9,749 bases of DNA, from assembly GCA_001824325.1 (NCBI GenBank), contig MHXC01000016.1, positions 18,044 through 27,792 on the forward strand, read 5' to 3'. The translations under genes and the position numbers were made by a program. Positions 7,401-9,749 of this stretch are shown piece by piece. The stretch's first letter is position 1. Each line of letters starts with the position of its first letter. The notes below the pieces were generated by a model. It did not search any database and was not told the origin of the DNA. It worked only from the letters and a program-made list of their open reading frames with translations. This stretch comes from Parcubacteria group bacterium RIFCSPHIGHO2_01_FULL_47_10b. GTDB lineage: Bacteria; Patescibacteriota; Minisyncoccia; 2-01-FULL-47-10.

Positions 7401-8209
7401 ATACCGGTCACAAGCTTTAAACGAGTGATGAGTTTTTTCCGCTGCGTTGCTGCTACTTCTTCGAGCTCGGCTTGCAATTCGGCTTGTAATTTTTCCAGAT
7501 CGACTTGTTCGCATAACTTCATTGCGGCTTCTGCGCCGATGCCTGCCTCGAAAACCTGTGGAAAATGTAATGATAGTTGCGCATATTCAAATTCGCTCAA
7601 CGCTTTTCCCACGCGCAATCCGCGAATGTCATCAGTGAGTTTCGCTTTCTGCTCGTCGAGTTGACGCATAACCTTGAGCTCGTCTTTTTTCAAACTGGCT
7701 TTGGACTTTCCCTTGAGGCCAAACTTTTCAAGTTCTTTATTGTAGTCTTGTTGAACCTGCTTGATTGCGTTTTCGCGCTCAACATCGTTCACCGACAGCA
7801 CCACATAGTTTGCAAAATATACGATACGCTCAAGTTCCTGCGTACCCACGTCCAACAACGTTGCCAGTTTCGATGGCAATTTTCGTAAAAACCAAATATG
7901 TGCAACCGGGCTCGCTAGTTGGATGTGCCCCATGCGCTCGCGTCGAACAATGCTTCGCGTCACCTCAACGCCGCACTTATCACAAACAATCCCCTTGTAC
8001 CGCGCCTTTTTGTATTTTCCACAATAGCATTGAAAATCTTTTTCGGGACCAAAAATAACTTCGGAAAAAAGGCCTTCCTTTTCCGGACGCTGGGTACGGT
8101 AGTTGATGGTCTCCGGCTTTAGCACCTCGCCGTGTGACCAATCCAACACATCCTTGGGACTGGCCAGCTTGAGTCGTATTGATTTAAAGTCGTCGGGTCG
8201 CAGGTTCAT
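4484..8209 (-). CDS. rpoC: DNA-directed RNA polymerase subunit beta'
   Basis: This is the catalytic large subunit of RNA polymerase, 1241 residues and complete. The N-terminal zinc ribbon uses C61, C63, C76 and C79. The clamp region (about 140-260) is rich in charged residues. Switch/lid segments include [20 protein letters not shown] (382-401) and [13 protein letters not shown] (471-483). The catalytic loop NADFDGD (504-510) carries the three Mg-binding Asp at 506, 508 and 510. The bridge helix includes [18 protein letters not shown] (811-828). The second zinc site is C840, C912, C919 and C922. The trigger loop includes [11 protein letters not shown] (953-963), continuing directly into [10 protein letters not shown] without the large SI3 insertion of E. 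coli. The C-terminus keeps [12 protein letters not shown] (1194-1205) and ends in an Ala/Val-rich tail. The ATG at 8207-8209 matches the conserved start of the family and lies 28 bases after the rpoB stop. No Shine-Dalgarno is visible before it, so translation may depend on rpoB. Confidence 0.99.
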   Translation of the reverse strand: [1241 protein letters not shown]

Positions 8210-8237
8210 AAAGATGAGTTAGACTGCTACTAGTTAC

Positions 8238-9749
8238 TTATTCATCATTCTTGTCCTCGTCCACCATCTTTGCGCCTAACATTTCAGGATTAAATCCGAG
8301 GCCCTTCATTTCTGACAACAACACGTTAAATGATGCGGGGACATTTGGTTTACGAATGGGTTCGCTCTTCGTGATTGATTCGTACGCGCGTGCACGACCG
8401 GACACGTCGTCTGACTTAATGGTCAACATTTCTTGTAATGTATGCGCAGCTCCATACCCTTCGAGCGCCCACACTTCCATTTCTCCAAATCGCTGGCCAC
8501 CGAATTGCGCTTTGCCGCCAAGTGGTTGTTGCGTGGTCAACGAATACGGTCCGATCGAACGCGCGTGAACCTTATCCTCGACTAAGTGGTTCAGTTTCAA
8601 CATATAAATAACGCCAACAGCAACTTCCTGGTCGAATGGCTCGCCCGTGAGGCCATCAAACAATATGGTCTTGCCGCTGCGTGGCAGGCCTGCTCGCTCG
8701 AGCTCTTCGCCAATTTCTTCTTCTGTCGCTCCGGCAAGCGCCGGTGTAATTGCCCGGTAATCTTGGGTTTGAGCTGCATACCCAAGGTGCATTTCAAGAA
8801 TCTGGCCGATGTTCATACGGGATGCCACGCCAAGCGGGTTTAACACAATGTCAACGGGGCGGCCATCCGCCAAGTGCGGCATATCTTCGAGTGGCAAAAT
8901 GCGCGAAATGACGCCTTTATTACCATGTCGTCCTGCGAGCTTATCGCCGACGGAAATTTTGCGTAAGCGGGCGATTTCGACTTGAATGCTCTTAATAACT
9001 CCTGCCTGGAGGCGATCCCCTTTTTCGCGTGAAAATACTTTGACACCAATAACCCGACCGCGCTTACCGTGGGGTACTACCAATGATGTATCGCGCACAT
9101 CGCGCGCTTTTTCACCGAACACTGCGCGCAATAGGCGCTCTTCGCCGGTTAGATCAGTTTCGCCCTTTGGCGAAATTTTTCCAACGAGGATATCGCCTTC
9201 TTTTACTTCTGCGCCCGGACGGATAATGCCGTGCTCGTCAAGGTTCGAGAGCTTGCTTTCTGAAACGTTCGGAATGTCGTATGTGGTGATTTCGGGGCCA
9301 AGCTTTGTGTCGCGCACGTCGATCGTAAAATCTTCAATATGAATGGAGCTAAATGTATCGTTTTTGACGAGCCGTTCGGAAATGACGATGGCGTCCTCGT
9401 AGTTAAACCCATACCAGGACATAAATGCAACGAGCAAGTTCTGGCCTAATGCTAATACGCCATTATCAATCGCCGGGCCATCAGCAATGACCTGGCCTTT
9501 TTTGATCGTGTCGCCAGGCATGACAATCGGCTTTTGGTGCAATGACGAATATTGGTTCGATCGTACAAAATTAATAAGTTCATATTTGATTTTTTTGCCT
9601 TTGTCATCCTTGACGACAATATGCCGTCCATCAGCTTCTGCGACGATCCCACTCTGTTCTGCTACAACTGCATAGCCCGAATCCTTGGCGGCTGCCTCTT
9701 CCATGCCCGTCGACACAATAGGCGCTTCTGGTTTAATGCAAGGCACTGC
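8238..9749 (-). CDS. rpoB: DNA-directed RNA polymerase subunit beta (5'-truncated by window edge)
   Basis: The visible 503 codons are the C-terminal part of the beta subunit; the frame is open to the window edge and the true start lies outside. The fragment begins [17 protein letters not shown], which aligns with the AVP...GTGME segment near residue 690 of E. coli RpoB. Conserved blocks follow: [39 protein letters not shown], the active-site [15 protein letters not shown] (nt 8904-8948) with its two catalytic-centre lysines, [14 protein letters not shown], the beta'-contacting [20 protein letters not shown] followed by [14 protein letters not shown], and the terminal [14 protein letters not shown]. 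Between [13 protein letters not shown] and GDKLAGR the sequence is short, so the large insertion found here in E. coli (SI2/beta-i9) is absent. The GTG at 9744-9746 is an internal valine codon, not the start. The rifampicin-binding region is outside the window. Confidence 0.99.
   Translation of the reverse strand, partial: AVPCIKPEAPIVSTGMEEAAAKDSGYAVVAEQSGIVAEADGRHIVVKDDKGKKIKYELINFVRSNQYSSLHQKPIVMPGDTIKKGQVIADGPAIDNGVLALGQNLLVAFMSWYGFNYEDAIVISERLVKNDTFSSIHIEDFTIDVRDTKLGPEITTYDIPNVSESKLSNLDEHGIIRPGAEVKEGDILVGKISPKGETDLTGEERLLRAVFGEKARDVRDTSLVVPHGKRGRVIGVKVFSREKGDRLQAGVIKSIQVEIARLRKISVGDKLAGRHGNKGVISRILPLEDMPHLADGRPVDIVLNPLGVASRMNIGQILEMHLGYAAQTQDYRAITPALAGATEEEIGEELERAGLPRSGKTILFDGLTGEPFDQEVAVGVIYMLKLNHLVEDKVHARSIGPYSLTTQQPLGGKAQFGGQRFGEMEVWALEGYGAAHTLQEMLTIKSDDVSGRARAYESITKSEPIRKPNVPASFNVLLSEMKGLGFNPEMLGAKMVDEDKNDE

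Noticed and set aside
7038..7664. Open frame of 208 codons on the plus strand within rpoC
   Set aside because: It is fully antisense to conserved rpoC coding sequence and its translation has no recognisable domain; it is a codon-bias shadow.
1..9749. CRISPR array, insertion sequence, prophage or defence genes
   Set aside because: No direct-repeat arrays, transposase or integrase sequence, and no terminal repeats with target duplications were seen; the coding content is ordinary housekeeping.

Overview
The window is a conserved housekeeping segment of a bacterial chromosome in which every recognisable gene lies on the minus strand. Reading in the direction of transcription (high to low coordinates), the order is: the C-terminal part of rpoB (cut by the right edge), complete rpoC, complete hppA (membrane-bound proton-pumping pyrophosphatase), a gene-poor stretch of about 600 bases, and the first 600 codons of ftsK (cut by the left edge). 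The polymerase subunits are compact and lack the large lineage-specific insertions of the E. coli enzyme. None of the three visible start codons has a good Shine-Dalgarno sequence. Together with the pyrophosphatase, this resembles candidate phyla radiation (Patescibacteria/Parcubacteria-like) genomes. That assignment is an impression from protein features, not a phylogenetic result.

rpoB, rpoC and hppA are separated by only 28 and 44 bases and look like one transcription unit. It couples the two large RNA polymerase subunits to an enzyme that hydrolyses the pyrophosphate released by nucleic-acid synthesis and stores the energy as an ion gradient. HppA carries the lysine/threonine signature of K+-independent H+ pumps.

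The 608 bases between hppA and ftsK (1801-2408) hold no convincing protein gene but are dense in inverted repeats. The most striking element (2221-2396) is a long interrupted helix that encloses two strong hairpins and ends, on the minus strand, at a run of five T. A second structured block (1918-2164) contains a perfect 11-bp closing helix and several nested hairpins. It is followed by a terminator-like hairpin (1866-1914) and then a well-formed sigma70-type promoter for ftsK (1837-1865). The best reading is a structured 3' region or independent non-coding RNA(s) on the minus strand, with ftsK starting its own transcript. This stretch is the part of the window most likely to hold something undescribed.

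ftsK encodes a four-helix membrane anchor, a short charged linker and a DNA-translocating ATPase with intact Walker A and B motifs. Its product would act at the division septum and is functionally unrelated to the rpoBC-hppA unit.
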